A stretch of 64,000 bases of DNA from an uncultured Anaeroplasmataceae bacterium (GTDB lineage Bacteria > Bacillota_I > Bacilli_A > Acholeplasmatales > Anaeroplasmataceae), in contig CAJTNG010000004.1 in assembly GCA_910577745.1 (NCBI GenBank), positions 50,891 to 114,890 of the forward strand. Direction: 5' to 3'. The notes below the pieces were generated by a model. That model was given only the letters and a program-made list of their open reading frames with translations. It ran no database searches and was not told the DNA's origin. Positions 54,475-63,433 of the stretch are shown piece by piece. The translations under genes and the position numbers were made by a program. The number at the start of each line of letters is the position of its first letter. The stretch's first letter is position 1.

Positions 54475-55956
54475 ATGGAAAAAAGACCTGAACAAGAAAG
54501 AATACGTATTGAAAAAATAAAATATTTAGAAGATAAAGGCATCGAACCTTTTGGACACAAATTTGACAGAACTGCAACTTCTAAATCCATTGTTGATGAC
54601 TTTGACTCATTTACAAAGGAACAATTAGAGGAAAAAGAATATATCGTGAAGATTGCAGGACGTATGATTGCCAAAAGACGCCAAGGAAAAATTGGGTTTA
54701 TCAACATTTTAGATAAATTCGGAACCGTACAATGCTACATTTCTAAGGAAATCCTTGGAGAAGATATCTATGATGTGTTCATTAAATCAGATATTGGAGA
54801 TATATTAGGGATTGAAGGAAGCATTATGAGAACGAATACAGGGCAACTGACTGTACGCTGTAAGGTTTTCACACATCTTGCTAAAGCAATTAAACCACTT
54901 CCAGAAAAATTCCATGGTCTACAGGATGTAGAGGAAGCACGTCGTAGAAGATATGTTGATTTAATTGTGAATGAAGATGCAAGAAGAGTTGCTTTTATGC
55001 GTCCTAAAATTATTCGTGCTATTCAGCACTTCTTTGACAAGCAGGGCTTTGTGGAAGTAGAAACTCCTGTGCTACAACCAATTTTAGGTGGAGCAGCCGC
55101 AAGACCTTTCTCTACACATCATAATGCTTTAGATATGCCATTTTATCTACGTATTGCTACAGAATTACCTTTAAAGCGTTTAATTGTTGGTGGTATGGAA
55201 GCTGTTTATGAAATTGGACGTTTATTTAGAAATGAAGGGGTCGACTCTAGACATAATCCCGAATTTACTACAGTGGAAGCTTATTTAGCATACTCAGATA
55301 TGGAAGGTATGATGAACCTTGCTGAAAACTTCTTCAAATCGGTATCTTTAGAGGTTTTAGGAACTACAATTGTAGAATTTGATGGAAACACATACGATCT
55401 ATCTAAATTTGAAAGAATCCATATGGTAGATTTAATTAAAAGAGAATGTGGGGTAGATTTTTGGGCACCTGTAACTTTCGAAGAAGCAAAAGCATTAGCA
55501 AAACAACATGGTATAGAGGTTCCTGCACACTTCACAGGTGTTGGCCATATTGTAAATGCCTTCTTTGAAAAGTTTGGAGAGGATAAATTACAACAGCCAA
55601 CCATTCTTTATGGACATCCCGTTGAGATTTCTCCGCTTGCCAAGAAAAATCCAAAGGATCCTAGATATACCGACCGCTTTGAAATTTTTATGGGCGGTAC
55701 GGAGTATGGAAATGCTTTTACAGAATTAAATGACCCACTAGATCAAATGGAAAGATTCCAACGTCAATTACAAGAAAGAAATCTTGGAAATGATGAAGCA
55801 TGTGAAATCGATACAGATTTTGTGGAAGCATTAGAGTATGGCATGCCTCCTACAGGTGGAATTGGAATTGGAATTGATAGAACCATTATGCTTCTAACTG
55901 GTAAAACAAGCATTAGAGACGTTCTTCTCTTCCCTCATAATAGAAATCGTAATTAA
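54475..55956 (+). CDS. lysS: Lysyl-tRNA synthetase, class II
   Basis: 493 residues. The N-terminal OB fold binds the anticodon (VKIAGRMIAKRRQGKIGF, in pieces). Motif 2 is the FRNEGVDSRHNPEFT segment and motif 3 is GIGIGIDR. The lysine pocket segment GGMEAVYEIG is present. AAAGGGTG precedes the ATG. It is followed 9 nt later by an unknown gene in the same unit. Confidence 0.97.
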   Translation: MEKRPEQERIRIEKIKYLEDKGIEPFGHKFDRTATSKSIVDDFDSFTKEQLEEKEYIVKIAGRMIAKRRQGKIGFINILDKFGTVQCYISKEILGEDIYDVFIKSDIGDILGIEGSIMRTNTGQLTVRCKVFTHLAKAIKPLPEKFHGLQDVEEARRRRYVDLIVNEDARRVAFMRPKIIRAIQHFFDKQGFVEVETPVLQPILGGAAARPFSTHHNALDMPFYLRIATELPLKRLIVGGMEAVYEIGRLFRNEGVDSRHNPEFTTVEAYLAYSDMEGMMNLAENFFKSVSLEVLGTTIVEFDGNTYDLSKFERIHMVDLIKRECGVDFWAPVTFEEAKALAKQHGIEVPAHFTGVGHIVNAFFEKFGEDKLQQPTILYGHPVEISPLAKKNPKDPRYTDRFEIFMGGTEYGNAFTELNDPLDQMERFQRQLQERNLGNDEACEIDTDFVEALEYGMPPTGGIGIGIDRTIMLLTGKTSIRDVLLFPHNRNRN

Positions 55957-55965
55957 GAGGTCACT

Positions 55966-56571
55966 ATGAACATATTTTCAGATTACGCAAATTGGAAATT
56001 TGAGAACCATGATTTTATTTATGAACTTGTCAAAAGGGAAAGTAAAACCATTTCTAGAATTACTTGTGTATTAGCTGTTGTAGATTACTTATATGAGAAA
56101 TCATTAAAAAGTGAGACCTTGTCAGAAGATGAAGAGCTCTTCTTCTCGGTTGGATATGATTATATTTATGATAACTTTTTTACTATAAAAACCATTTTAG
56201 AATTTAAATTTGGAAATGATTATTCACAATTAGAAGTTTGTGCTAAAACTATTAATTTGTTATTATACGTAAATGAGTTTCAGTCTGAATTATCCAACCA
56301 GTCGATAGATTCTCATGATTTAATTCCATTACAAGATTTTAAAGAAAAGATACATACTTATTTAGATAAAAAGGAAAATGTGCCTGACACCTTCTTTCCT
56401 ATGCTGAATGACATTGTGAATCCTATCTTTGAAAAAAATGGAATTGAATTGAATCCATTAGAATCCATATATTATGAAATTGCGATTGAATATGGCATTT
56501 ATAAAAATAATGATATGGATATGTATCAAGCTGTATTTAATTATCAAAAAGAAAATGCAAAAAAGAAATAA
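55966..56571 (+). CDS. Unknown cytosolic protein co-transcribed with lysS
   Basis: 201 residues, acidic, mostly helical by eye, without membrane segment or known motif. It has many Tyr/Phe/Asn/Asp. AAGAGG overlaps the lysS end and the ATG is 9 nt after the lysS stop, so co-expression is likely. No family recognised. Confidence 0.6.
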   Translation: MNIFSDYANWKFENHDFIYELVKRESKTISRITCVLAVVDYLYEKSLKSETLSEDEELFFSVGYDYIYDNFFTIKTILEFKFGNDYSQLEVCAKTINLLLYVNEFQSELSNQSIDSHDLIPLQDFKEKIHTYLDKKENVPDTFFPMLNDIVNPIFEKNGIELNPLESIYYEIAIEYGIYKNNDMDMYQAVFNYQKENAKKK

Positions 56572-56625
56572 CAAATCACACGTTAAGGGTATCTGTTATA
56601 GGGATTTCCTTGTGGGCAAAGAAAT

Positions 56626-56660
56626 AGCGCACTATCTTCGCTTGCGAAGTATAGTGCGCT
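56626..56660 (+). terminator. Strong GC-rich hairpin after the lysS unit
   Basis: Arms 56626-56641 and 56644-56660 pair over 16 bp with one bulged A. The tail (TATACTTTATT) is only moderately T-rich. It probably ends the lysS transcript. It also lies between two convergent genes. Confidence 0.55.
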
Positions 56661-56717
56661 TATACTTTATTAAAGATTAGAAAGGTAAATTTAAGTTTAC
56701 TTAGAAAATCGAATGCG

Positions 56718-57434
56718 TCAACTTTTCCATGGACGGCTTTTACCAAGCCAACCGTTATTATGCCAATACGCATTGTCAAGTCCTGCAACACCATTTTTAC
56801 GCACTTTCTTTTGTATCAGACGACAAAACTTAAACTTAATTTTAGTTATAAGTGTTGTGTGCGCCGGTTTGGCATAATTGATTTTAGAGAATCGAACAGC
56901 AAGTTTGTTTATCTTTTTAGTTAACTTCTTGCGCTTCTTTTCGGTAAGTTTATCCCAAATAATATCACTCATAAGCGAACCGCTGAACATACCGATTTTC
57001 GATATTCCCCACCAAGACAAACTGTGTTTTATATCTTTTGCGGTTGACTTTGCACCTGCGCCAAGACATTGCGTAATAATTACTGCGCGCTTACCGAACA
57101 TTTCGGGTGCAGGTCTATGCGGCATCCAACGATAACCCAAATGGTCTAATAATGATTTCATTGCGCCCGTTGCGTGCATTACATATGCAGGCGACGTCAT
57201 AACGATTAAATCAGATTCAATAAGCGATTTTTCAATTTTATGTGTGTAATCAAAGTCTTTACAGTTATTTTCGCCTTTCATAAAGCAACTCGTACAACCT
57301 ATACAAAAAGACGGACAATCTTTCGGCAGATAAAACTGAACTACGTCTGCACCTTGAAAGTTTTGTAGAAAAATCTCTTTTAAGCGATATGTAACGCCGT
57401 GTTTCTCCGTGCCATTTATTACTGTTATTTTCAT
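56718..57434 (-). CDS. Flavodoxin-like NAD(P)H-dependent oxidoreductase with Cys-rich insert
   Basis: 238 residues. The flavodoxin/FMN-reductase fold starts ITVINGTEKHGVTYRL. A Cys segment reads CPSFCIGCTSCFMKGENNC (about 40-58), then SPAYVMHATGAMKSLLDHLGY is the FMN-loop/dimer region. The cysteine spacing (C-x3-C-x2-C-x2-C-x7-C) resembles iron-sulfur flavoproteins but is not certain. It uses more G/C-ending codons than its neighbours, suggesting recent transfer. GGCGGTGAT precedes the ATG. Confidence 0.78.
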   Translation of the reverse strand: MKITVINGTEKHGVTYRLKEIFLQNFQGADVVQFYLPKDCPSFCIGCTSCFMKGENNCKDFDYTHKIEKSLIESDLIVMTSPAYVMHATGAMKSLLDHLGYRWMPHRPAPEMFGKRAVIITQCLGAGAKSTAKDIKHSLSWWGISKIGMFSGSLMSDIIWDKLTEKKRKKLTKKINKLAVRFSKINYAKPAHTTLITKIKFKFCRLIQKKVRKNGVAGLDNAYWHNNGWLGKSRPWKS

Positions 57435-57483
57435 ATAATCACCGCCAAATTACTGTTTATAGTAGTTTTATATTAGCATACCC

Positions 57484-57521
57484 ATACTAAAAAAGCAAGG
57501 ACGATAATCATCACTTGCTTT
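57484..57521 (-). terminator. Possible second terminator upstream of the flavoprotein gene
   Basis: AAAGCAAG (57492-57499) pairs with CTTGCTTT (57514-57521), 14-nt loop, followed by TTTAG on the minus strand. Confidence 0.4.
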
Positions 57522-57574
57522 ATCCCTATGAAATACACCGCTAAACGTATGTTTTTTTTGTAAGTCTTTCAACT

Positions 57575-57610
57575 ATTAAAATTAAAAAAGTTCACTTATT
57601 TAGTGAACTT
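57575..57610 (-). terminator. Terminator of the isomerase/glycosyltransferase unit
   Basis: AAGTTCACT/AGTGAACTT (57588-57596 / 57602-57610) overlapping the stop codon, then TTTTTTAATTTT on the minus strand. Confidence 0.85.
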
Positions 57611-58610
57611 TCTGATTTGCATAAACTTTTTCGTATACTTGTTTAATCTCTGATCCAACCTTTTCCAAAGTTCTTTCTTCTACGGTTCGATAAGCTCGAT
57701 TAACCATATCTTCTGGTGTAGAATATAAAGCTGTTTCTAGAGCATGTTTAAAATCTTGAATTGTTTTACCTTTCAACACATGATTACGATCCTCAAGCCA
57801 TGAAAACACTGGAATATCTCTAACAATAACAGGCAATTTAGATGCGATGGCTTCTAAAACTGCGATTCCTTCATTTTCCTCATGACTTAAAAACATAAAG
57901 GCATCTGCCCTATGAAAAGCACCTCTTAAAACGTCAATGTCCACATATCCTGGCATTAACACATTTTTAGGTCTTTTTTTAATGGCTTTAAGTATTTTCA
58001 AAGGGGTTAAAATTTTTTTCAAATTGCCAAACCAAATAAACGTTACATCAGGCATGTTTCTTGCAACTTCAAAAAAGTCAGTTATTCCCTTCCGTTCAAA
58101 ATAAAGCCCTGCACATATGACAATCTTTTTATCTTTAATCTTAAAATACTCATCAAACTTTTTTACTTTCATCTCACTGTATGCATAATCTTCTAACCGA
58201 ATACCATTAGAAATGGCATACACTGGGCATGTAACTCCTTTATAAGATTCAATCAATTTTTTTGAATACGGAGTTGGTGTAATAATGTAATCTGCATGAC
58301 GATACATTCTTAAAATCATACGATTAAAAAATGGGGCAATCCATCTCCATAATCGAAATGAGTACCGAAAGTCTTCTATTGTGGAATGACCATGTACGAT
58401 GACAGGAATCTTTTTTTTCTTACATTTCTTTAGAATTCTGTAGGAATCTGAAAATAATGTGTTGATATGGGCAATATCATAAGTGTTCTTAGGATCTAAC
58501 GTATACTCTATATTATTCAATTCTAACGCTTGTTTTTGATGACTTAATGCACGACCAATGCCACTTTGTTTCATTGCATTTTGTTTTTCAAAATATAATA
58601 GAACCTTCAT
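57600..58610 (-). CDS. Glycosyltransferase family 4
   Basis: 336 residues, GT-B fold. N-terminal GIGRALSHQKQAL acceptor loop, VIVHGHSTIEDFRY, linker YAISNGI, donor site CAGLYFERKG and the EENEGIAVLEAI (E-x7-E) motif. Relatives make monoglucosyl-diacylglycerol for membranes and lipoteichoic acid anchors, so a lipid acceptor is likely but not shown. GAGGAAA precedes the ATG. It follows the isomerase gene by 21 nt. Confidence 0.85.
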   Translation of the reverse strand: MKVLLYFEKQNAMKQSGIGRALSHQKQALELNNIEYTLDPKNTYDIAHINTLFSDSYRILKKCKKKKIPVIVHGHSTIEDFRYSFRLWRWIAPFFNRMILRMYRHADYIITPTPYSKKLIESYKGVTCPVYAISNGIRLEDYAYSEMKVKKFDEYFKIKDKKIVICAGLYFERKGITDFFEVARNMPDVTFIWFGNLKKILTPLKILKAIKKRPKNVLMPGYVDIDVLRGAFHRADAFMFLSHEENEGIAVLEAIASKLPVIVRDIPVFSWLEDRNHVLKGKTIQDFKHALETALYSTPEDMVNRAYRTVEERTLEKVGSEIKQVYEKVYANQKVH

Positions 58611-58631
58611 ATAGGTTTTCCTCTAATTTCT

Positions 58632-59267
58632 TTATTTTAATAAATTACGAATAAAGTCAACAATTTCCTTATCCTTTGCGTTTGCAAAAAATAAATTTTT
58701 AAAAGAAGGTCTATCGATAGTTTCTAATAAAAATTTTTGATCTATCTTCTTTAAAATTTCTAGCATAGGGGTATGCGTAATTTCTTTTACTTCATCTAAT
58801 ATTTTTTTATTTCTTTGTTCAGGAACAGCTCTCTCTCTTGGATATCCCTGTCCTCTTGGTCCATTAAATAACTTTTCAAAGCAATACTCTAGATTTAGCT
58901 CTGCGCCCCAGCCAAAGCCTTTTGCAAAAGGGAAAGCTGCACAGTTACCATCGTTAATTTGCCCAAACATATAAGCATCAGATGGATCTACAATAAGTCC
59001 ACATAATACTCTTGGGAAAGAGTTGCAAGCTAACATTGCTCCACTTCCTGTTCCACAACCTGTGATAACAAAATCAGCCGCACCTGAATTTAATAGGATA
59101 GCCGCAAGCAATCCATTCTGAACATAAGTTAATGGTAAGTCATTACCATCTAGCATTCCATAATTATCTACAGTATGTCCATATTTTTCTACAACATTTT
59201 TTAAAGTGTTGTAAATTAATTCATTTTTACTTGCTTGTGAATTTTCATTGATTAATGCGATTTTCAT
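58632..59267 (-). CDS. RpiB/LacA/LacB family sugar-phosphate isomerase
   Basis: 211 residues, larger than RpiB (about 150). N-terminal ALINENSQASKNE, the active-site loop ITGCGTGSGAMLACN with Cys and Gly run, then LCGLIVDPSDAYMFGQINDGN. The C-terminal 60 residues are an addition seen in some Clostridial/Erysipelotrichia members. It probably interconverts ribose-5-P/ribulose-5-P or a related 6-phosphosugar. Downstream of fba, with AGGAG 9 nt upstream. Confidence 0.85.
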   Translation of the reverse strand: MKIALINENSQASKNELIYNTLKNVVEKYGHTVDNYGMLDGNDLPLTYVQNGLLAAILLNSGAADFVITGCGTGSGAMLACNSFPRVLCGLIVDPSDAYMFGQINDGNCAAFPFAKGFGWGAELNLEYCFEKLFNGPRGQGYPRERAVPEQRNKKILDEVKEITHTPMLEILKKIDQKFLLETIDRPSFKNLFFANAKDKEIVDFIRNLLK

Positions 59268-59279
59268 ATTTCATACTCC

Positions 59280-59315
59280 TTGTAAAAGGAAGGGGCGATA
59301 CTTGTCGTCCCCTTC
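59280..59315 (-). terminator. Hairpin after fba
   Basis: GAAGGGG-CGA (59289-59298) pairs with TCGTCCCCTTC (59305-59315), one bulge, then CCTTTTA on the minus strand. It overlaps the isomerase ribosome-site region and is probably partial. Confidence 0.5.
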
Positions 59316-59322
59316 AAAATTA

Positions 59323-60192
59323 TTAATTAGCTTTACCTATACAGCCAAACATTTCCATTTTTTCTTTAACGGTTTGTTTGATTGCTTCTGTACCTGGAGC
59401 AAGCAACTTACGAGGATCAAATCCCTTCTTTTCTCTATCTTTGCCTGCTTCGATATATGCACGTGTTGCGGCAGCGAATGATAATTGACATTCTGTATTT
59501 ACATTGATTTTACAAACACCTAAAGAAATAGCTTTTTTAATCATATCTTCAGGAATACCAGTTCCACCATGTAATACGAGAGGCATATTTCCACATGCTT
59601 CTTTAATTTTAGCAAGAGTTTCAAAATCTAAACCTTGCCAGTTTGCAGGATATTGTCCATGAATATTACCAATACCAGCTGCTAAAATATCAATACCTAA
59701 ATCAGCAATCATTTTACATTGTGCTGGATCTGCAACTTCTCCGCGTCCAGTAACTCCGTCTTCTTCACCGCCAATAGATCCAACTTCAGCTTCAACTGTT
59801 GCACCTAACTTATTCGCTAAAGCAACAATTTCCTTTGTCTTTTCTACATTTTCATCTATATCATAGTGTGAACCATCAAACATAACAGATGAATATCCTG
59901 CAGCTAAAGCCTTTTGGGCTCCTTCATAAGTTCCATGATCTAAATGTAATGCAACAGGAACTGTAATATTTAAAGTTTCAATCATAGCTTTTACCATATC
60001 TGCTACAACTTTAAATCCTGTCATATACTTATTAGCACCTTCAGATACACCTAAAATTACAGGTGCTTTTAATTCTTCTGCAGTTTGAAGAATTGCTTTT
60101 GTCCATTCAAGATTATTAATATTGAACGCACCTACTGCATAATGACCGTCTCTGGCCTTCTCCATCATTTGTTTAACATTAACTAATGGCAT
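59323..60192 (-). CDS. fba: Fructose-bisphosphate aldolase class II
   Basis: Zinc-dependent aldolase of glycolysis. 289 residues. Zinc ligands in LHLDHGT, EAEVGSIGGEEDG and VLHGGTGI; the phosphate site is INVNTECQ. Tagatose-bisphosphate activity is possible given the neighbouring LacAB-like isomerase, but the length and motifs fit general Fba. AGGAGG precedes the ATG. Confidence 0.94.
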   Translation of the reverse strand: MPLVNVKQMMEKARDGHYAVGAFNINNLEWTKAILQTAEELKAPVILGVSEGANKYMTGFKVVADMVKAMIETLNITVPVALHLDHGTYEGAQKALAAGYSSVMFDGSHYDIDENVEKTKEIVALANKLGATVEAEVGSIGGEEDGVTGRGEVADPAQCKMIADLGIDILAAGIGNIHGQYPANWQGLDFETLAKIKEACGNMPLVLHGGTGIPEDMIKKAISLGVCKINVNTECQLSFAAATRAYIEAGKDREKKGFDPRKLLAPGTEAIKQTVKEKMEMFGCIGKAN

Positions 60193-60231
60193 AATTTAAT
60201 TTCCTCCTAAAGTAAAATACTTCCAAAACAT

Positions 60232-60260
60232 ATTATAATACAAACCACTAAAAAAAACAA
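60232..60260 (-). promoter_or_regulatory. Promoter of fba
   Basis: Minus strand TTGTTT (60260-60255), 17-nt spacer, TATAAT (60237-60232), about 40 nt upstream of the ATG. Confidence 0.65.
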
Positions 60261-60264
60261 CGAA

Positions 60265-60303
60265 TTAAAAGAAAAAAGCGCAATCACAAAAATGAAACTG
60301 CGC
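60265..60303 (-). terminator. Terminator of the YebC gene
   Basis: GCGCA/TGCGC stem (60278-60282 / 60299-60303) with a 16-nt loop, followed by TTTTTTCTTTT on the minus strand. Confidence 0.6.
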
Positions 60304-60314
60304 AAAATATTCTT

Positions 60315-61043
60315 TTATTCTTCTTCAAAACTGATATTTGCATTATGATATACATCTTGTACATCATCTAATTCAGATAATAAATCCAATAATCTTCTAA
60401 ATTTAGCTTCATGGTCTTCATCTAAATCCACATAAGTTGCAGGGATTAAACTTACACCACTTTCATCAAATTCTAAATCAGGCTTTGCGCCCTCTAAAGC
60501 ATTCTTAATAGATTCAAAATCTTTAGGTTCAGCTAAAATTACAATATTACCATCTTCATTTGTTGTAATTTCTTCACAGTCAGCATCAGCCATCATTAGT
60601 GCTTCCATCGCTTCATCTTCTGACATACCTGAAAAAATAAATCTTGCCTTACGACTAAACAAATACCCTACAGATGTTCCTATTTGTCCACCTGTTTTAT
60701 TAAATGCGGTTCTAACATCTGTAAATGTTCTATTATCATTATCTGTCGTACATTCTACGATCATTGCAACATTTCCCGGACCATAGCCTTCATAAGTTTT
60801 TTCTTTAGAAGCTCCAGAGGCAACACCAGCAGCTTTAGCAATGGCTCTTTTTATAACATCAGCAGGACACTGATCTTTCTTTGCTCTTTCAATAACTCTT
60901 TTTAAACCTTGATTCATTTCAGGATCAGGAACACCAGACTTAGCGGCTTGAAAAATTTCCTTTCCCCATTTTGCATACTTTGCGGATTTCATTGCTGCAG
61001 TTTTAGCCATAGATGCAGCACGAACTTCATGGGCTCTTCCCAT
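60315..61043 (-). CDS. YebC/PmpR family protein
   Basis: 242 residues, the TACO1/YebC fold: GRAHEVRAASMAKTAA at the N-terminus, then AKSGVPDPEMN, KKDQCPADVIKRAI, YEGYGPGNVAMIVEC and FNKTGGQIG. Recent work places YebC on the ribosome as a helper for proline-rich stretches; older annotation calls it a transcription regulator. ATG at 61043 chosen over a TTG at 61055. Single gene. Confidence 0.92.
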   Translation of the reverse strand: MGRAHEVRAASMAKTAAMKSAKYAKWGKEIFQAAKSGVPDPEMNQGLKRVIERAKKDQCPADVIKRAIAKAAGVASGASKEKTYEGYGPGNVAMIVECTTDNDNRTFTDVRTAFNKTGGQIGTSVGYLFSRKARFIFSGMSEDEAMEALMMADADCEEITTNEDGNIVILAEPKDFESIKNALEGAKPDLEFDESGVSLIPATYVDLDEDHEAKFRRLLDLLSELDDVQDVYHNANISFEEE

Positions 61044-61125
61044 AATAAAACACAACCTTTCCGTTTTTTACTATTAAATTATACACCTAAACACAGCATA
61101 ATTCAATCCTATTATCAAGCAATAT

Positions 61126-62481
61126 TTATTCATCAAATTCTTCCATATCTAATTGATTTAACCATTGCTTTTTCTCAACATAATTGTTCAACGAAGGGAT
61201 ATCTAATGGTCTAGCAAAGTAAAATCCCGAACCAAAGGTCACCTTTTGATCTAAAATATATTTTACTTTATCTATACTTTCTATTCCTTCTGAAACAATA
61301 ATCTTTTTCGTTTTTTTACAGTAATCCACAAGACTGACTAATAGTTTTTCTTGTGAAAAATTATTGGTAACATCCTTTAAAAATCCTCTTTCTAGTTTAA
61401 TTACATCCACTGGACATTTTTGAATGGCAAGAACAGATTGAGGATTAATAGGAAAACCATCTACAGCAATTCTAAATCCAAAAGACTTTAGTTTGGTTAT
61501 ATTGGCTTCCACTACGCTCATTTTTTCATACACCATAAAGTCCGTAATTTCCAACATAATACGACTAGGCTTTGCACTAAGTTGCATAGCTATATTAATC
61601 AAATTCTTAGCTAAATTTGGGTTTAACAGCTGTTTCAAACAAAGGTTCAAAGAAAAGATAAGGGGCAAATTCGGATATTTTATTGCCATCTGCTGTTGGA
61701 AACGAATCATACGATCAATACCCCATTCTCCAACCCAATGGATATCTCCAGTTTGTTCCATAAGTTGTATGAAATCTTGCGGTGGCAATACGCCTTTTGT
61801 TGGATGGTTCCAACGCATCAACGCTTCTGCTCCAAAAAGTGTTTTATGCTCCATATCAATTATGGGTTGATAGTAAAGGATAAATTCTCTTTTTTGAATT
61901 GCCGTCTTAATTTCCTCATAATACATCATATTATTTTTTTCATCTTCCGATAAGGTTGCATAATGGTTCGTAAACTTATTACCGCCACCTCGTTTAGAAA
62001 CAAAGGTTGCAATTTCTAAATTTTCCAAAAGTTCTTTGACTGTATTTCCTGACTGAGGATATGTGCACACCCCAATAGATGCCGTAACCTGTATATTTTT
62101 CTCTTCTAATGCATCCATAGGAACCCTAATATTTTCTAGTAATTTTTTACACAACTTATCGATTTTACCTTGAATTGTTTCATCTGGAATAAAAATTAAA
62201 ATCCCATCTAAACTTGTTTTACATAAACTGGCATTTGAAGGCAACTGTACTTTTAACCGTTTTATAATAATATGTAAAATTTCTTGACATACAGCTTCAC
62301 CATATATTTCAATGAGATTTCTAAAATCATCTAAATCCATAAAAATTAACGCGGCTGTTCCAAAGTTTCCATATCTTTTAATATATTTATGGATAAGTTT
62401 TAACAATTGAGCTTTTGTAATTGTAAGATCTGCATTTAGTTTCGACTTTTTATTAAAAAATTGTTTTAATTTAGAAAACAT
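61126..62481 (-). CDS. Degenerate GGDEF - EAL protein
   Basis: 451 residues, no membrane helix. The GGDEF domain (about 35-170) has SLDGI in place of GGDEF, so it should not make c-di-GMP. The EAL domain (about 190-435) keeps E219-A-L, N279, E311, D341, K362 and E399. It has Gly342 for the second Asp of the DDFG motif and Ser418 for the usual Gln. Weak phosphodiesterase or c-di-GMP receptor role is likely. GAGGGTGA precedes the ATG, and a strong promoter with a palindrome lies just upstream. Confidence 0.87.
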   Translation of the reverse strand: MFSKLKQFFNKKSKLNADLTITKAQLLKLIHKYIKRYGNFGTAALIFMDLDDFRNLIEIYGEAVCQEILHIIIKRLKVQLPSNASLCKTSLDGILIFIPDETIQGKIDKLCKKLLENIRVPMDALEEKNIQVTASIGVCTYPQSGNTVKELLENLEIATFVSKRGGGNKFTNHYATLSEDEKNNMMYYEEIKTAIQKREFILYYQPIIDMEHKTLFGAEALMRWNHPTKGVLPPQDFIQLMEQTGDIHWVGEWGIDRMIRFQQQMAIKYPNLPLIFSLNLCLKQLLNPNLAKNLINIAMQLSAKPSRIMLEITDFMVYEKMSVVEANITKLKSFGFRIAVDGFPINPQSVLAIQKCPVDVIKLERGFLKDVTNNFSQEKLLVSLVDYCKKTKKIIVSEGIESIDKVKYILDQKVTFGSGFYFARPLDIPSLNNYVEKKQWLNQLDMEEFDE

Positions 62482-62516
62482 GATACTTCACCCTCAAAAT
62501 TCGATATAAACTGATA

Positions 62517-62550
62517 TTTTAAGTATATACTTAAAACCACAATTAGTCAA
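62517..62550 (-). promoter_or_regulatory. Promoter of the EAL gene with overlapping 20-bp palindrome
   Basis: Minus strand TTGACT (62550-62545), 17-nt spacer, TATACT (62527-62522). The perfect palindrome TTTTAAGTATATACTTAAAA covers 62517-62536 and the whole -10, a classic repressor position. Confidence 0.65.
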
Positions 62551-62552
62551 TT

Positions 62553-62580
62553 GAAAAACTTGCCAATTCCTTGGGGAATT
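62553..62580 (-). terminator. Terminator of the MarR-DegV unit
   Basis: AATTCC/GGAATT stem (62565-62570 / 62575-62580), 4-nt loop, then GGCAAGTTTTTC on the minus strand. It abuts the EAL promoter. Confidence 0.5.
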
Positions 62581-62584
62581 CCTT

Positions 62585-63433
62585 TTATTTTGCAAAAAAA
62601 GCTACAGCGATGGCACCAGGTCCTACATGGGTACCAATAGTGCTACCAATCATATAGCTTGGAACTTGATCTACATTATCCTTCCATAATGCCGCACTAT
62701 CGTTTAAATATTTATTTAAATAATCTTCGGATAAGCCTGAATATCCCACCGCAAAAGGTAAAGAAAAATCAATACCGCCACATTTCTGAACCATATGGAT
62801 TAAAAGATTGTTTCCATTTTTTGACCCTCTTGCCTTACCTGCCATTTTCACTTCACCATTGGTAATAGATATGACAGGTTTTATGGATAAAAGTGTTCCT
62901 GTAAAGGCCACAACCGAAGAAATTCTTCCGCCTTTTTTCAAATACTTTAAAGTATCTAAAACCGCCAAAAGCTGAATCTTCCTTTTCTTATTATTTAGTT
63001 CCTCCACAATTTGCACTGCAGATAATTTTCCTTCATTTACAAGCTGTATCGCGTACTCACATAAAATACGCTCCCCAATACAAGCATTTAAACTATCTAC
63101 CACATGCACTTTCCCATTAAAACTTTTGGCTGCTGTTTTTGCACAATTATAGGTCCCAGAAAGTTTAGAAGATATTACAATCGCAATCACTTCATCTCCA
63201 TTTTGTGTCAGTTCCTCAAACTTTTCTTCAAATCGAAAAGAGTTAATCTGACTCGTTTTGGGTAATTCATCACTTTCAATTAATTTTTCAAAAAATTCCT
63301 TGTGTGATAAATTTACTCCGTCTAAATATTCATCTTCGCCAAACATAATTTGCATTGGCATTAAAGTTATTCCAAATTGTTCAGCTTCTTTTAAATCTAT
63401 ATCTGATGCAGAATCCACTACTATTTTTATCAT
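62585..63433 (-). CDS. DegV family fatty-acid-binding protein (copy 2)
   Basis: 282 residues, same length as copy 1 at 36717-37565 but clearly diverged. It has VVDSASDIDL, LPKTSQINSFRFEEKF, VVDSLNACIGE, KGGRISSVVAFTGTLLSIKPV and STIGTHVGPGAIAVAF. It shares one base with the MarR stop (TAATG), so expression is coupled to the regulator. It probably binds a fatty acid that relates to the MarR signal. Confidence 0.93.
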   Translation of the reverse strand: MIKIVVDSASDIDLKEAEQFGITLMPMQIMFGEDEYLDGVNLSHKEFFEKLIESDELPKTSQINSFRFEEKFEELTQNGDEVIAIVISSKLSGTYNCAKTAAKSFNGKVHVVDSLNACIGERILCEYAIQLVNEGKLSAVQIVEELNNKKRKIQLLAVLDTLKYLKKGGRISSVVAFTGTLLSIKPVISITNGEVKMAGKARGSKNGNNLLIHMVQKCGGIDFSLPFAVGYSGLSEDYLNKYLNDSAALWKDNVDQVPSYMIGSTIGTHVGPGAIAVAFFAK

